This document shows, piece after piece, positions 1 through 6,327 of a stretch of 21,270 nucleotides of DNA (positions are counted from its first letter, which is position 1; each line of letters begins with the position of its first letter). Where the stretch lies: assembly GCF_025143365.1 (NCBI RefSeq), contig NZ_JALXPE010000068.1:1-21270 (forward strand), written 5' to 3'. The translations under genes and the position numbers were made by a program. Source of the DNA: Microbacterium sp. p3-SID336. Its GTDB lineage: Bacteria; Actinomycetota; Actinomycetes; Actinomycetales; Microbacteriaceae. Below the pieces are notes generated by a model, which was not told the origin of the DNA, ran no database searches, and saw nothing but the letters and a program-made list of their open reading frames with translations.

Positions 1-26
1 AGGGCCCGCGTGTCGGCGCGACGATG

Positions 27-114
27 CGTTCACAACTCCGGAGAAAACGCTCCGACACGCCGTTGCGTGGGCCCGATCGGCCCGGATCAGGCAGAATCTC
101 CGGAGTTGTGAACG
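27..114. repeat. 86-bp palindromic repeat element, copy 1 (18-bp perfect arms)
   Basis: Perfect inverted arms at 27-44 and 97-114 enclose a diverged middle. The core arm reads GTTCACAACTCCGGAG (28-43) and its complement is at 98-113. The middle can form smaller hairpins, CACGC/GCGTG at 56-60/65-69 or GGGCC/GGCCC at 69-73/79-83. The second copy at 6117-6202 has the same 86-nt core length and the same 54-nt spacing between arms. The right arm lies inside the 3' end of the MFS gene. I do not recognise the family. No U-tract follows either arm, so it is not a classical intrinsic terminator. Confidence 0.75.
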
Positions 115-1526
115 GCACCGGCCCGCGGCGCCTTCACCGGCAGCAGCAGCAGGAACCCCGCGATCAGCACGAGCACGATCCCGAGGATCCCGAAGGCCGT
201 CTGGCTCGTCAGCACGATCAGCAGCGTCCAGGCGCCCGATGCCATCCAGCTTGCGGCGCGACCGGTCGTCGCGTACAGGCCGAAGATCTCGCCCTCCCGG
301 CCCGCAGGGGTCACGCGGGCGAGGAAGGAGCGGGCCGCCGCCTGCGCCGGACCCACGAAGGCGCAGAGGATGAGCCCGCCGATCCAGAACACGAGAGCGC
401 CCGCGTCGCGCAGCACGAACACCGTCAGCCCCGCGATCACCATCGCCCCGATCGAGCCGAGGATGATGCGCTTCGGGCCGAGCCGGTCGTCGAGGCGGCC
501 GGCGAGGATCGTCGAGACTCCGGCGATGAGGTTGGCCGCGATGCCGAACACGATGATGTCCTGCGTGCCGAAACGGAACACGGCGGTGCCGATGATCGCG
601 CCGAACGCGAACACGCCGCCCAGGCCGTCGCGGAACACGGCGCTCGCCAGCAAGTACCAGAACGTGGGGCGCGTCTGCTCGTCTCGGTAGAGCCCGGCGA
701 CGTCCTTCACCAGCAGCACGTAGGAGCGGAAGAAGCCCACCTTGCGTTCGGGGCGGCCCAGGGACGGCTCCGGCACGTTCAGGAAGATCGGGATGCTGAA
801 CACGATCGCCCACACCGCGCAGCCCACCGCGATCAGCCGGTATGCGAGGCCGTTGTCCGTCGACATGCCGAACCAGTCGAACGTGTCGAGCACCACCACG
901 ATGACCAGGGCGATGATGCCGCCGAGGTAGCCGAAGCCCCAGCCGAGACCCGAGATGCGCCCGACGTTCCGCGGGTTGGCGATGCCGATCAGCATCGCGT
1001 TGGAGTTGACCGCCGCGATCTCGCCGAACACCGACCCTGCCGAGATCAGCGCCACGCCCAGCCAGAACAGCGCCGGTCGCGGCTCCACGAACCACAGCCC
1101 CAGCATGCACAGGATCAGCGCCCCGGTGCCGATGCCCAGCCAGAGCTTCTGGCGGCCCGCGGCGTCGGCGCGCTGCCCGAGCACCGGCGCGAGCAGCAGG
1201 ATGCCGAACGCCGCGATGGTCGAACCGAGACCCAGGCCCGATGCGAGGTCGGCCTCCGCCGCGACGCGCGCAGGGTCGCTGGGGTCGAGGGCGGCGATGT
1301 CCGGCGGGAGGAACGAGGCGCTCACCAGGTACAGCGCCGTGAACACGAACGTGAGGATCACGGTGTTGAAGGGCTGCGTCGCCCAGTCCCACAGCGCCCA
1401 CGAATACACCTGCTTCTTCGGGGCGGGTGTGTCGCCGCGCAGGTCGAGGCCGACGACGGCGACGGCGCCGCTGTTCGCTGTCGCCACGGGCTCGGGGGTG
1501 CCCGCGGCGGATTCGGGTGAGCTCAT
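87..1526 (-). CDS. MFS transporter, UMF1/Atg22-like family
   Basis: A 479-residue polytopic membrane protein of the major facilitator superfamily. After a polar N-terminus of about 38 residues comes KKQVYSWALWDWATQPF, the signature of the UMF1 group (related to yeast vacuolar Atg22), then about 12 hydrophobic segments. A charged central loop contains the PERKVGFFRSY stretch, and GRLDDRLGPKR matches an MFS loop motif. The substrate is unknown; amino-acid or metabolite efflux is known for distant relatives. The start at 1526 is chosen because the sequence upstream turns into non-conserved repeat-rich translation. There is no Shine-Dalgarno sequence, but CAGACT sits 7-12 nt before the ATG, fitting a leaderless transcript. 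The last eight residues, VHNSGDSA, are encoded largely by the right arm of the palindromic element at 27-114, which looks like a late alteration of the C-terminus. Confidence 0.9.
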   Translation of the reverse strand: MSSPESAAGTPEPVATANSGAVAVVGLDLRGDTPAPKKQVYSWALWDWATQPFNTVILTFVFTALYLVSASFLPPDIAALDPSDPARVAAEADLASGLGLGSTIAAFGILLLAPVLGQRADAAGRQKLWLGIGTGALILCMLGLWFVEPRPALFWLGVALISAGSVFGEIAAVNSNAMLIGIANPRNVGRISGLGWGFGYLGGIIALVIVVVLDTFDWFGMSTDNGLAYRLIAVGCAVWAIVFSIPIFLNVPEPSLGRPERKVGFFRSYVLLVKDVAGLYRDEQTRPTFWYLLASAVFRDGLGGVFAFGAIIGTAVFRFGTQDIIVFGIAANLIAGVSTILAGRLDDRLGPKRIILGSIGAMVIAGLTVFVLRDAGALVFWIGGLILCAFVGPAQAAARSFLARVTPAGREGEIFGLYATTGRAASWMASGAWTLLIVLTSQTAFGILGIVLVLIAGFLLLLPVKAPRAGAVHNSGDSA

Positions 1527-1570
1527 GCTCGCAGTCTGGCGGCGGCCGGTGAACGCCCGGTGACGGCGCG

Positions 1571-1713
1571 CCGTGGGGAGTGCGCGGGGTGCGACCCCGC
1601 GGCCCGCGGATGCGTGGTCGCGCCTCCGTGGGGAGTGCGCGGAGTGCGACCCCGCGGCCCGCGGATGCGTGGGTCGAGCCTCCGTGGGGAGTGCGCGGGG
1701 TGCGGCCCCCGCG
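1571..1713. repeat. Tandem repeat, unit 55-56 bp, about 2.6 copies
   Basis: Units begin at 1571, 1626 and 1682, each with CCGTGGGGAGTGCGCGG. The first two share most of their length, through GACCCCGCGGCCCGCGGATGCG. The third breaks off after about 32 bases. It occupies the first half of the 332-base gap 1527-1858 between the MFS gene and the TOPRIM gene; the other half holds the orphan DUF3253 tail (1714-1757) and the TOPRIM promoter. I see no gene in this gap. Confidence 0.8.
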
Positions 1714-1757
1714 TCAGATCCCGGGACCGCGACGGATGCGCACGGGGCCGCGGGCAT
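1714..1757 (-). pseudogene. Orphan 3'-end fragment of a DUF3253 gene
   Basis: Read on the minus strand this stretch encodes DARGPVRIRRGPGI and then a stop. It is nearly identical to the C-terminus of the DUF3253 protein at 2854-3432, which ends AARGPVRIRRGPAL. A 23-bp block is identical at 1733-1755 and 2873-2895 in the same orientation. Nothing else of DUF3253 precedes it, so it is a remnant or a copied tail, not a working gene. It lies on the far side of the TOPRIM gene from the full-length gene. Confidence 0.6.
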
Positions 1758-1846
1758 CCGCGGGTGCGCGGGTCGAGCGGTGAGCAACTGCCTGTCCGAT
1801 TTCGGATGCGTGGGTCAAGGGTGCGGCCTCGACGCTCGCGGATGCG

Positions 1847-1852
1847 TAGGGT
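1847..1852 (+). promoter_or_regulatory. Putative -10 box of a leaderless TOPRIM transcript
   Basis: TAGGGT ends 6 bases before the ATG at 1859. That is the spacing expected if transcription starts at the A of the start codon, as is common in actinobacteria. No Shine-Dalgarno sequence is visible and I see no clear -35 box. Confidence 0.4.
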
Positions 1853-1858
1853 CGTCGC

Positions 1859-2614
1859 ATGGGCGAGGAGAGCGGGCAGCAGGTGGTCGTGCTGTTCGAG
1901 GGTGCGAGCGACCGATTGGCGTTCGCGGCCCTGGCGCGCCGACGCGACGAGCCGCTGGACGGGGTGATGCTGTCCGACCTCGACGGGATCACCAATCTGC
2001 GGACTCGGCTGTCGGCGCTTCGCACGGAGCGCGGTGCACTGGTGCTCGGCCTGCACGACGCAGCCGAGACGGAGGGCATGATGCGGATGCCCAGCTCCTC
2101 CGACGCGGCGGTGCGCGAACCCATCCGGCGGGTGCTCGGCCGCCCCTCCGACGCGGCGGAGGGCGAACCCATGACGCGGGTGGTCGACCCCTCCGATGCA
2201 ACGGTGGGCGAACCCATGACGCGGGTGCTCGGCCTCTACGATGCGGCGGAGGGGGCGTACGTCGCGCGGGTGCTGCGTGATCTCGGCGTGATCGACCCGG
2301 CGACGGGAGTCCCCGCCGACGGCGGCTTCTTCGGCTGCGAGCGCGACCTCGAGGACGAGGTCATCCGCGCAGCGGGCGTGCCCCTGGTCGAGGAGGCGCT
2401 GGCGGCGCGCGGCGAACTCGGGCGGTTCCGCGTCTTCCAGGGGCAGCCCGCCCAGCGCGGCAAGGCGGTCGCGGATCAGTTGCACCGCTTCGCGGGGACG
2501 GCAGCAGGGCGGAAGGCGCGGTTCGCGGCGGACATCGTCGAGCTGCTCCCGCTCGACCGCATGCCGCCCGCGCTGTCGGCGCTGCTCGCCGCGGTCCGTG
2601 CTGCCGTCGACTGA
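1859..2614 (+). CDS. Stand-alone TOPRIM (OLD-type nuclease-like) protein with internal repeat expansion
   Basis: A 251-residue protein of the actinobacterial family annotated as TOPRIM nucleotidyl transferase/hydrolase or ATP-dependent endonuclease-like. The glutamate motif VVLFEGASD is at residues 9-17 and the acidic DAAE motif at 128-131. The conserved later part includes GFFGCERDLEDEVIRAAG (156-173), the QPAQRG motif near 196 and FAGTAAGRK near 211. Relatives, from memory, are about 190-200 residues long. The extra length is an in-frame repeat at residues 67-127, which multiplies the DAAE-containing segment (DAAE at 67, then D82, D98, D113, D128). It starts as a probable leaderless gene and converges on the DUF3253 gene. 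The biochemical role of this family is not established; a nucleic-acid phosphotransfer activity is inferred from the fold. Whether the expanded version is active is unknown. Confidence 0.85.
   Translation: MGEESGQQVVVLFEGASDRLAFAALARRRDEPLDGVMLSDLDGITNLRTRLSALRTERGALVLGLHDAAETEGMMRMPSSSDAAVREPIRRVLGRPSDAAEGEPMTRVVDPSDATVGEPMTRVLGLYDAAEGAYVARVLRDLGVIDPATGVPADGGFFGCERDLEDEVIRAAGVPLVEEALAARGELGRFRVFQGQPAQRGKAVADQLHRFAGTAAGRKARFAADIVELLPLDRMPPALSALLAAVRAAVD
2096..2281 (+). repeat. In-frame 45/48-bp tandem repeat inside the TOPRIM gene
   Basis: Four consecutive units start at 2096, 2144, 2189 and 2237, of 48, 45, 48 and 45 bases. They encode variants of PSDAAEGEPMTRVLG. All lengths are multiples of three, so the frame is kept. 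The last unit (YDAAEGAYVARVLRD) looks like the ancestral, family-conserved one. Confidence 0.8.
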
Positions 2615-2656
2615 CCGAGGGGGTCGAAGGGGACCCACAGTCCGCGCCGTCGTCGG

Positions 2657-2900
2657 CTGACCGAGCGGGTCGGAGGGGCCGAGCGCGGGGCACGGCGGAT
2701 GCGGACGGGGCCGCTGGCGGCGCGGCGTCGGCTGACGAGGCGGCTGACCGAGGGGGTCGGAGGGGCCGAGCGCGGGGCACGGCGGATGCGGACGGGGCCG
2801 CTGGCGGCCCGGCGTCGGCCGACCGGGCCGGTCGACCGAGGGGGTCGGAGGGGTCAGAGCGCGGGGCCGCGGCGGATGCGCACGGGGCCGCGGGCGGCGG
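2657..2900. repeat. 87-88 bp tandem repeat carrying copies of the DUF3253 gene tail
   Basis: Units begin at 2657, 2744 and 2832 with CTGACCGAG or TCGACCGAG followed by GGGTCGGAGGGG. A short fourth partial copy begins at 2611, at the TOPRIM stop. Units 1 and 2 are almost identical over their first 66 bases. The third runs into the end of the DUF3253 gene. On the minus strand units 1 and 2 read A-S-G-P-V-R-I-R-R, matching the DUF3253 C-terminus. The repeat therefore seems to multiply the junction between the two convergent genes. It fills most of the 239-base gap 2615-2853. Confidence 0.75.
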
Positions 2901-3432
2901 CGACATCCACGGGCTCGCCCTTCTGCGTCACCACGACCTCATCACGCGCGGCGAGTGTCGCCGTCACGCGTCGCACGTCGGCCATCCGCTTGCGCCAGGA
3001 CTCCCCGCCGACCGCGCGGGCGACATCGCTCGGGCAGATCGACGACTCCGCGCGCTTGCGGGTGAGCGCACGGATGGCCGCGGCGATCCGCTCGTCGTCC
3101 GCCTCGCAGTCCCACCACGGGACGCCGCGCTCGCCGAGGGCTGTCTTCGCGTCGTGCACGCGGGCTCTCGCGTCGGGCTCGGCGGTCTTCACCGCGCGCC
3201 GCGCCGCCATGAGCTCATCCACCAGCTCCTGCCGCAGTTTTTCGGGGATGGACGGATCCGTCGCTCGCCATCGCCGCCCGTTCACGAGGATGTGGTGCCC
3301 GTCCGCGGTGTGCTCGGGCTGGTCCGGGTGGTGCCCGTCCGCGGTGTGCTCGGGCGGGTCCGGGTGGTGCCCGTCCGCCGTGTGCTCGAGCTGGTCCCCC
3401 CGTCCCACGTCACCGGTCTCGTCCTCCGCCAT
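2854..3432 (-). CDS. DUF3253 domain protein with His-rich N-terminal repeats
   Basis: A 192-residue soluble protein of a family common in actinobacteria but without known function. Conserved features are HHILVNGRRWRATDPSIP (about 46-63), EKLRQELVDELMAARRAV, ERGVPWW (about 101-107) and a winged-helix-like C-terminal part with SSICPSDVARAVGGE, VVVTQKGEPVD and the terminal ARGPVRIRRGP. The N-terminus carries three copies of a 12-residue repeat, EHTADGHHPD plus two variable residues, at residues 12-47; the third leads straight into the conserved domain. No Shine-Dalgarno is visible. GATGAT lies 7-12 nt before the ATG inside a perfect 6-bp palindrome (GCGGGA/TCCCGC, 3434-3449), again suggesting a leaderless start. 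Copies of its 3' end occur at 1714-1757 and 2690-2830. Confidence 0.85.
   Translation of the reverse strand: MAEDETGDVGRGDQLEHTADGHHPDPPEHTADGHHPDQPEHTADGHHILVNGRRWRATDPSIPEKLRQELVDELMAARRAVKTAEPDARARVHDAKTALGERGVPWWDCEADDERIAAAIRALTRKRAESSICPSDVARAVGGESWRKRMADVRRVTATLAARDEVVVTQKGEPVDVAAARGPVRIRRGPAL
3292..3399 (-). repeat. 36-bp tandem repeat, 3 copies, within the DUF3253 gene
   Basis: Exact-length units occupy 3292-3327, 3328-3363 and 3364-3399, with only a few base changes. They encode three copies of a 12-residue His/Asp-rich unit containing HTADGHH. Because the period is a multiple of three, copy number can change without breaking the gene. Confidence 0.9.
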
Positions 3433-3511
3433 GCGGGAATCATCCCGCGGCCGGCGAGGCGGCGTCGAGCCCCTTGACGGGACGCACGCGGGTCGACGGG
3501 CGCCGTCGGTC

Positions 3512-3706
3512 TCACCGTCGTCGGCCGGCGAGGTACCACGCGGCGAGGATCGCGAGCCCGAAGAGGAGGTCGATGGCGGCGATACCGAGCAGATCGGGGG
3601 ACACGGGCCAGGTCCCTGTCGCCACCAGCACGGCCTGGATCACCAGAACCGGCGCCATCGCGATCGCTGCGACCAGGGCGGGATGGAGTCGTCGTCTCAT
3701 GGGCAT
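3512..3706 (-). CDS. Small two-helix membrane protein, hypothetical
   Basis: A 64-residue protein with a basic N-terminus (MPMRRRLH), two hydrophobic segments (about residues 10-30 and 38-60) and a terminal GRRR, typical of small actinobacterial inner-membrane proteins. I do not recognise a family. A second in-frame ATG two codons later (3700) is equally possible; GATGAGG just upstream is a weak ribosome-binding site. It lies 61 bp downstream of the RIO kinase gene and 79 bp upstream of DUF3253, all on the minus strand. The regular hydrophobic pattern supports a real gene. Confidence 0.6.
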   Translation of the reverse strand: MPMRRRLHPALVAAIAMAPVLVIQAVLVATGTWPVSPDLLGIAAIDLLFGLAILAAWYLAGRRR

Positions 3707-3767
3707 GCCTCATCACTTGTCGCCGCCCGCCGTCGGGGACAACTCTAGATCCCCGCCGCGGCGACCC

Positions 3768-4655
3768 TCAGTACAGCGCGGCGAGCAGGTCGGCGAAGAG
3801 CTCCTCAGGGTCGCAGTCGACGCGGCGGCGCGTGAACCAGTCGCACACGTTGACGCAGTCGCGGTGCAGCAGATCGAGGCCCTGGGGGTTGGCGATCACG
3901 TCCACGATCTGCGGCAGGTCGATCACGCGTACCCGCCCCTCGTGCACGAGCAGGTTGTACGCCGAGAGGTCGCCGTGCGCGAAGCCCGCCCCCGCGAACA
4001 CCCGCATCAGCTCCACGACCTGCGTGTAGTACTCCTGCAGCTCGCCGCGGTCGCCGCGCACCTGCGCGAGCCGTGGCGCCGCCGTGCCGTCGCTGTCGCC
4101 GAGGAACTCCATCAGTACCTCGGTGCCGCTCACCTGCACGGGATACGGCACCGGCGCGCCGAGCTCCCACAGCCGACACAGTGCCTCGAACTCCGCGAAA
4201 GACCACTGCGCCGCGGCGACGTCCCGCCCATGCGAGGTCTTCTTGGCGAGCGCCCTGGTGTCGCGGGTGTTCCGGGTCGCTCGGCCCTCCGTGTACACGG
4301 CCGAGCGGTGGAAGTTGCGGTTCTCGGCGTCGCGGTAGCGCTTCGCCGCCAGCAGGCTGTGCTGCGTCGGGTCTCCTGGCACGGCGCGTTCGAGCAGGAA
4401 CACGTCGGCCTCCTTGCCGGTCTTGAGGATGCCGAGCTCGGTGTCGAGCGCCCCGGCGGAGGTCACGACCCACGACGGTCGCGGTTCGGGGCCGCGCTCG
4501 GACGGGGTGACCGCCGGCCACGTGGTCCAGCGCTGGTTCTCGCCGGGCTCGACATCGGCGAAGAACAGGACGGATTCGAGGGAGTCGAAGGGGGAGGCGT
4601 CGAAGGGGGAGGCGTCGAAGGACGCGGCTTCCGAGGAAGCGAAGGGATCGGTCAC
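3768..4655 (-). CDS. RIO1-type serine/threonine protein kinase
   Basis: A RIO-family protein kinase or ATPase-like protein. Counting from the GTG at 4655 it has 295 residues. It shows an ATP-binding glycine-containing segment GKEADVFLLE, an invariant lysine in LAAKRYR, the catalytic loop HGDLSAYN and the metal-binding aspartate in VIDLPQ, so all key residues are present. A GTG at 4682 would add nine residues; 4655 is preferred because GGAG sits 7 bases before it and nothing comparable precedes 4682. The N-terminus contains a short repeat, FDASPFDASPFDS. Bacterial RIO kinases have no firmly established substrate. The divergent MFS gene shares its 5' region, and a possible 20-codon ORF precedes it (4689-4751). 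Confidence 0.85.
   Translation of the reverse strand: MTDPFASSEAASFDASPFDASPFDSLESVLFFADVEPGENQRWTTWPAVTPSERGPEPRPSWVVTSAGALDTELGILKTGKEADVFLLERAVPGDPTQHSLLAAKRYRDAENRNFHRSAVYTEGRATRNTRDTRALAKKTSHGRDVAAAQWSFAEFEALCRLWELGAPVPYPVQVSGTEVLMEFLGDSDGTAAPRLAQVRGDRGELQEYYTQVVELMRVFAGAGFAHGDLSAYNLLVHEGRVRVIDLPQIVDVIANPQGLDLLHRDCVNVCDWFTRRRVDCDPEELFADLLAALY
4584..4620 (-). repeat. 15-bp in-frame repeat in the RIO kinase N-terminus
   Basis: GTCGAAGGGGGAGGC occurs twice in tandem (4584-4598, 4599-4613) with the beginning of a third copy. On the coding strand it gives repeated Phe-Asp-Ala-Ser-Pro. It lies in the non-conserved N-terminal region ahead of the kinase fold. Confidence 0.7.
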
Positions 4656-4688
4656 GGTGTGGCTCCGGGAGAGGGAGGCCACGCCGGA

Positions 4689-4751
4689 TCAGGAGCGGGT
4701 GGCCTCGAGGGGAAGGTGGTCGGCGCAGGGCGCGACAACGACGGTGCTCAT
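4689..4751 (-). CDS. Possible 20-codon leader ORF upstream of the RIO kinase
   Basis: An ATG at 4751 is preceded by GGAAGGAG with 8 bases of spacing, the best Shine-Dalgarno sequence in this part of the window. The ORF encodes MSTVVVAPCADHLP and six more residues, then stops at 4689, 33 bases ahead of the preferred RIO kinase start. It could be a leader peptide affecting translation of the kinase, or a very small protein. No attenuator structure is evident, and its length alone gives no proof of coding. Confidence 0.35.
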   Translation of the reverse strand: MSTVVVAPCADHLPLEATRS

Positions 4752-4906
4752 GTCATCGGCTCCTTCCGCGCGGGCTTCCCGGGCGACTCCCGGTGCGTCG
4801 TCGAGCCTAGGGGTGAGCGCGGGGCCGTGTCCAGGGTCGGACGATCGGTCGGATGCGCCGGACGACCGGTCGGGCGCAGCGCTCCCGGCCCTGCGAGCGT
4901 GGAAAC

Positions 4907-6103
4907 ATGACCACGACCGCCCCCGTCCCCACCGTGACGCCCACCCGCGCAGACCGCATCCGCTACGGCGGACTCATCGCCCTCATGATCATGGGGTTCC
5001 TCCTCGTGACGGCGGAGTTCCTGCCGAACGGCGTGCTGACCGAGATGGCAGACGGCCTCGGCGTCACCCCAGGGCAGGCCGGGCAGACGGTCACCGTCAC
5101 CGCGCTCGTGGGACTCGTCGTCGCGCCCACCGTGGGGCTCATGTTCCCGCGCCTCGACCGTCGCTCGCTGCTCATCTGGATGGCGCTCGCCGCCGCCGTC
5201 TCCAACCTCGTGGTCGCCGTCGCGCCGAACCTGATCCTGGTGCTGCTGGCGCGGTTCCTGCTGGGCGCGGCGATCAGTGCCTACTGGACCATGTCGATCA
5301 CGGTGGCTGCGCGACTCGCCGGTCCCGAGCGCCTGGGCCGCGGCGTGATGTTCACCTCGGCCGGTGTCTCCCTGGCCACGGTCGCGGGAGTGCCGCTCGG
5401 CGTGATGCTGAGTGAGCTCGTGGACTGGCGCATGGTGTTCGGGATCGCCGGAGTCCTGATGGCGGTGCTCGCCGTGGCCCTGCGCTGGGCACTGCCCTCG
5501 GTGCCGGCCGAGCGGGCGTCGAGCCTGCGGCTGCTCGTGGACACGGTCCGCCGCCCCGGCATCAGCCTCGGCATGCTCGGGCACGTGCTGGTGGTGCTCG
5601 GGCACTTCCTCGCCTACACCTACGTGCGGCTCGCCCTGGAGCGGATCCCCGACGTCGATGCCTCCACGATCGTGGTGCTGCTGGCCCTGTTCGGCGTCGG
5701 CGGGCTGCTCGGCAACATCTCGATCGGGCTCGTGATCGATCGGTCCTTCGCCTTCTTCGCGGTGTTCGCGCCGCTCGTGATCGCCGCCGCGGTGGCTTCG
5801 ATGATGCTGTTCTCCGGCTCGATCGTCGCCGTGGGAGCGGTCGTGCTCGTGTGGGGCTTCTTCTTCTCGTCCTGGCTGATCGTGGTGAACACCTGGGTGG
5901 GCCACCGCATGCCGGATCGACTGGAGGCCGGCGGCAGCCTCGTGGTGGTCGGCTTCCAGGCGGCGATCACGCTCGCCGCAGGGCTCGGGGGGCTCCTCGT
6001 CGACACGCTCAGCGTCGAGCTCGTGTACACGATCGGCGCGGTCGCCCTGCTGCTCGGCGCGGTGCTGTTCGGCCTCTCGAACCGCCGCAGCGCCCGCGGC
6101 TGA
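4907..6103 (+). CDS. MFS transporter, DHA1 family (drug/nucleoside/arabinose-efflux-like)
   Basis: A 398-residue major facilitator with about 12 membrane segments. The start of TM1, MGFLLVTAEFLPNGVLTEMA, is typical of the DHA1 group that includes AraJ, NepI and PbuE-like exporters. The loop between TM2 and TM3 contains LMFPRLDRRSLL, the equivalent of MFS motif A, and ARFLLGAAISAYW follows in TM4. It probably exports a small molecule by proton antiport; the substrate cannot be read from sequence. The ATG at 4907 is preceded by GTGGAAA, a modest ribosome-binding site; the upstream extension is not conserved-looking. It is divergent from the RIO kinase and convergent with the AraC regulator, with palindromic element copy 2 beginning 11 bases after the stop. 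Confidence 0.9.
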   Translation: MTTTAPVPTVTPTRADRIRYGGLIALMIMGFLLVTAEFLPNGVLTEMADGLGVTPGQAGQTVTVTALVGLVVAPTVGLMFPRLDRRSLLIWMALAAAVSNLVVAVAPNLILVLLARFLLGAAISAYWTMSITVAARLAGPERLGRGVMFTSAGVSLATVAGVPLGVMLSELVDWRMVFGIAGVLMAVLAVALRWALPSVPAERASSLRLLVDTVRRPGISLGMLGHVLVVLGHFLAYTYVRLALERIPDVDASTIVVLLALFGVGGLLGNISIGLVIDRSFAFFAVFAPLVIAAAVASMMLFSGSIVAVGAVVLVWGFFFSSWLIVVNTWVGHRMPDRLEAGGSLVVVGFQAAITLAAGLGGLLVDTLSVELVYTIGAVALLLGAVLFGLSNRRSARG

Positions 6104-6114
6104 CCCGGGCGGGT

Positions 6115-6204
6115 CCGTTCATAACTCAGGAGTTTCTCCCCAGAACCCCCGCCGACGCGGCCTCTCGGCGGGTAGACGCACCGGATCTCCTGAGTTATGA
6201 ACGG
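6115..6204. repeat. 86-bp palindromic repeat element, copy 2 (nested hairpin)
   Basis: Perfect arms at 6115-6132 and 6187-6204 contain the core GTTCATAACTCAGGAG and its complement. Inside, CCCGCCGA (6148-6155) and TCGGCGGG (6165-6172) form a second 8-bp stem with a 9-nt loop. Relative to copy 1 (28-113), the core length and arm spacing are identical. Two stem pairs differ in a compensatory way: C33-G108 becomes T6122-A6197, and C39-G102 becomes A6128-T6191. It lies between the convergent MFS and AraC genes. No U-tract follows. Confidence 0.8.
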
Positions 6205-6274
6205 GCAGCCGGGCGGCCGGCAGCGGGCAGCCGGGCAGCGGGCGGCCGGGCAGCCGGGCAGCGGGCAGCGGGCA
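6203..6274. repeat. GGGCAGC-rich degenerate short tandem repeat
   Basis: Irregular iterations of GGGCAGCCGGGC and GGGCAGCGGGC with a unit of roughly 8 bases follow directly on palindromic element copy 2. They fill about half of the space before the 3' end of the AraC gene. No gene is visible here. Confidence 0.6.
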
Positions 6275-6327
6275 CCGCGCCGCGGGTGGGTCGCTCCGGC
6301 CGGGCAGGCCGGGACGGAAGCGCGGAG

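Noticed and set aside
27..114. Intrinsic terminator
   Set aside because: The loop is 54 bases or more and no run of T follows on either strand, so it does not fit the classical form, although some role at the 3' end of the transcript remains possible.
1523..2638. Long open frames on the minus strand opposite the TOPRIM gene
   Set aside because: They are GC-rich antisense frames across repeats with no recognisable domain, while the plus-strand frame has a clear TOPRIM family signature.
3292..3399. CRISPR-like array
   Set aside because: The 36-bp units are contiguous with no spacers and encode a protein repeat.
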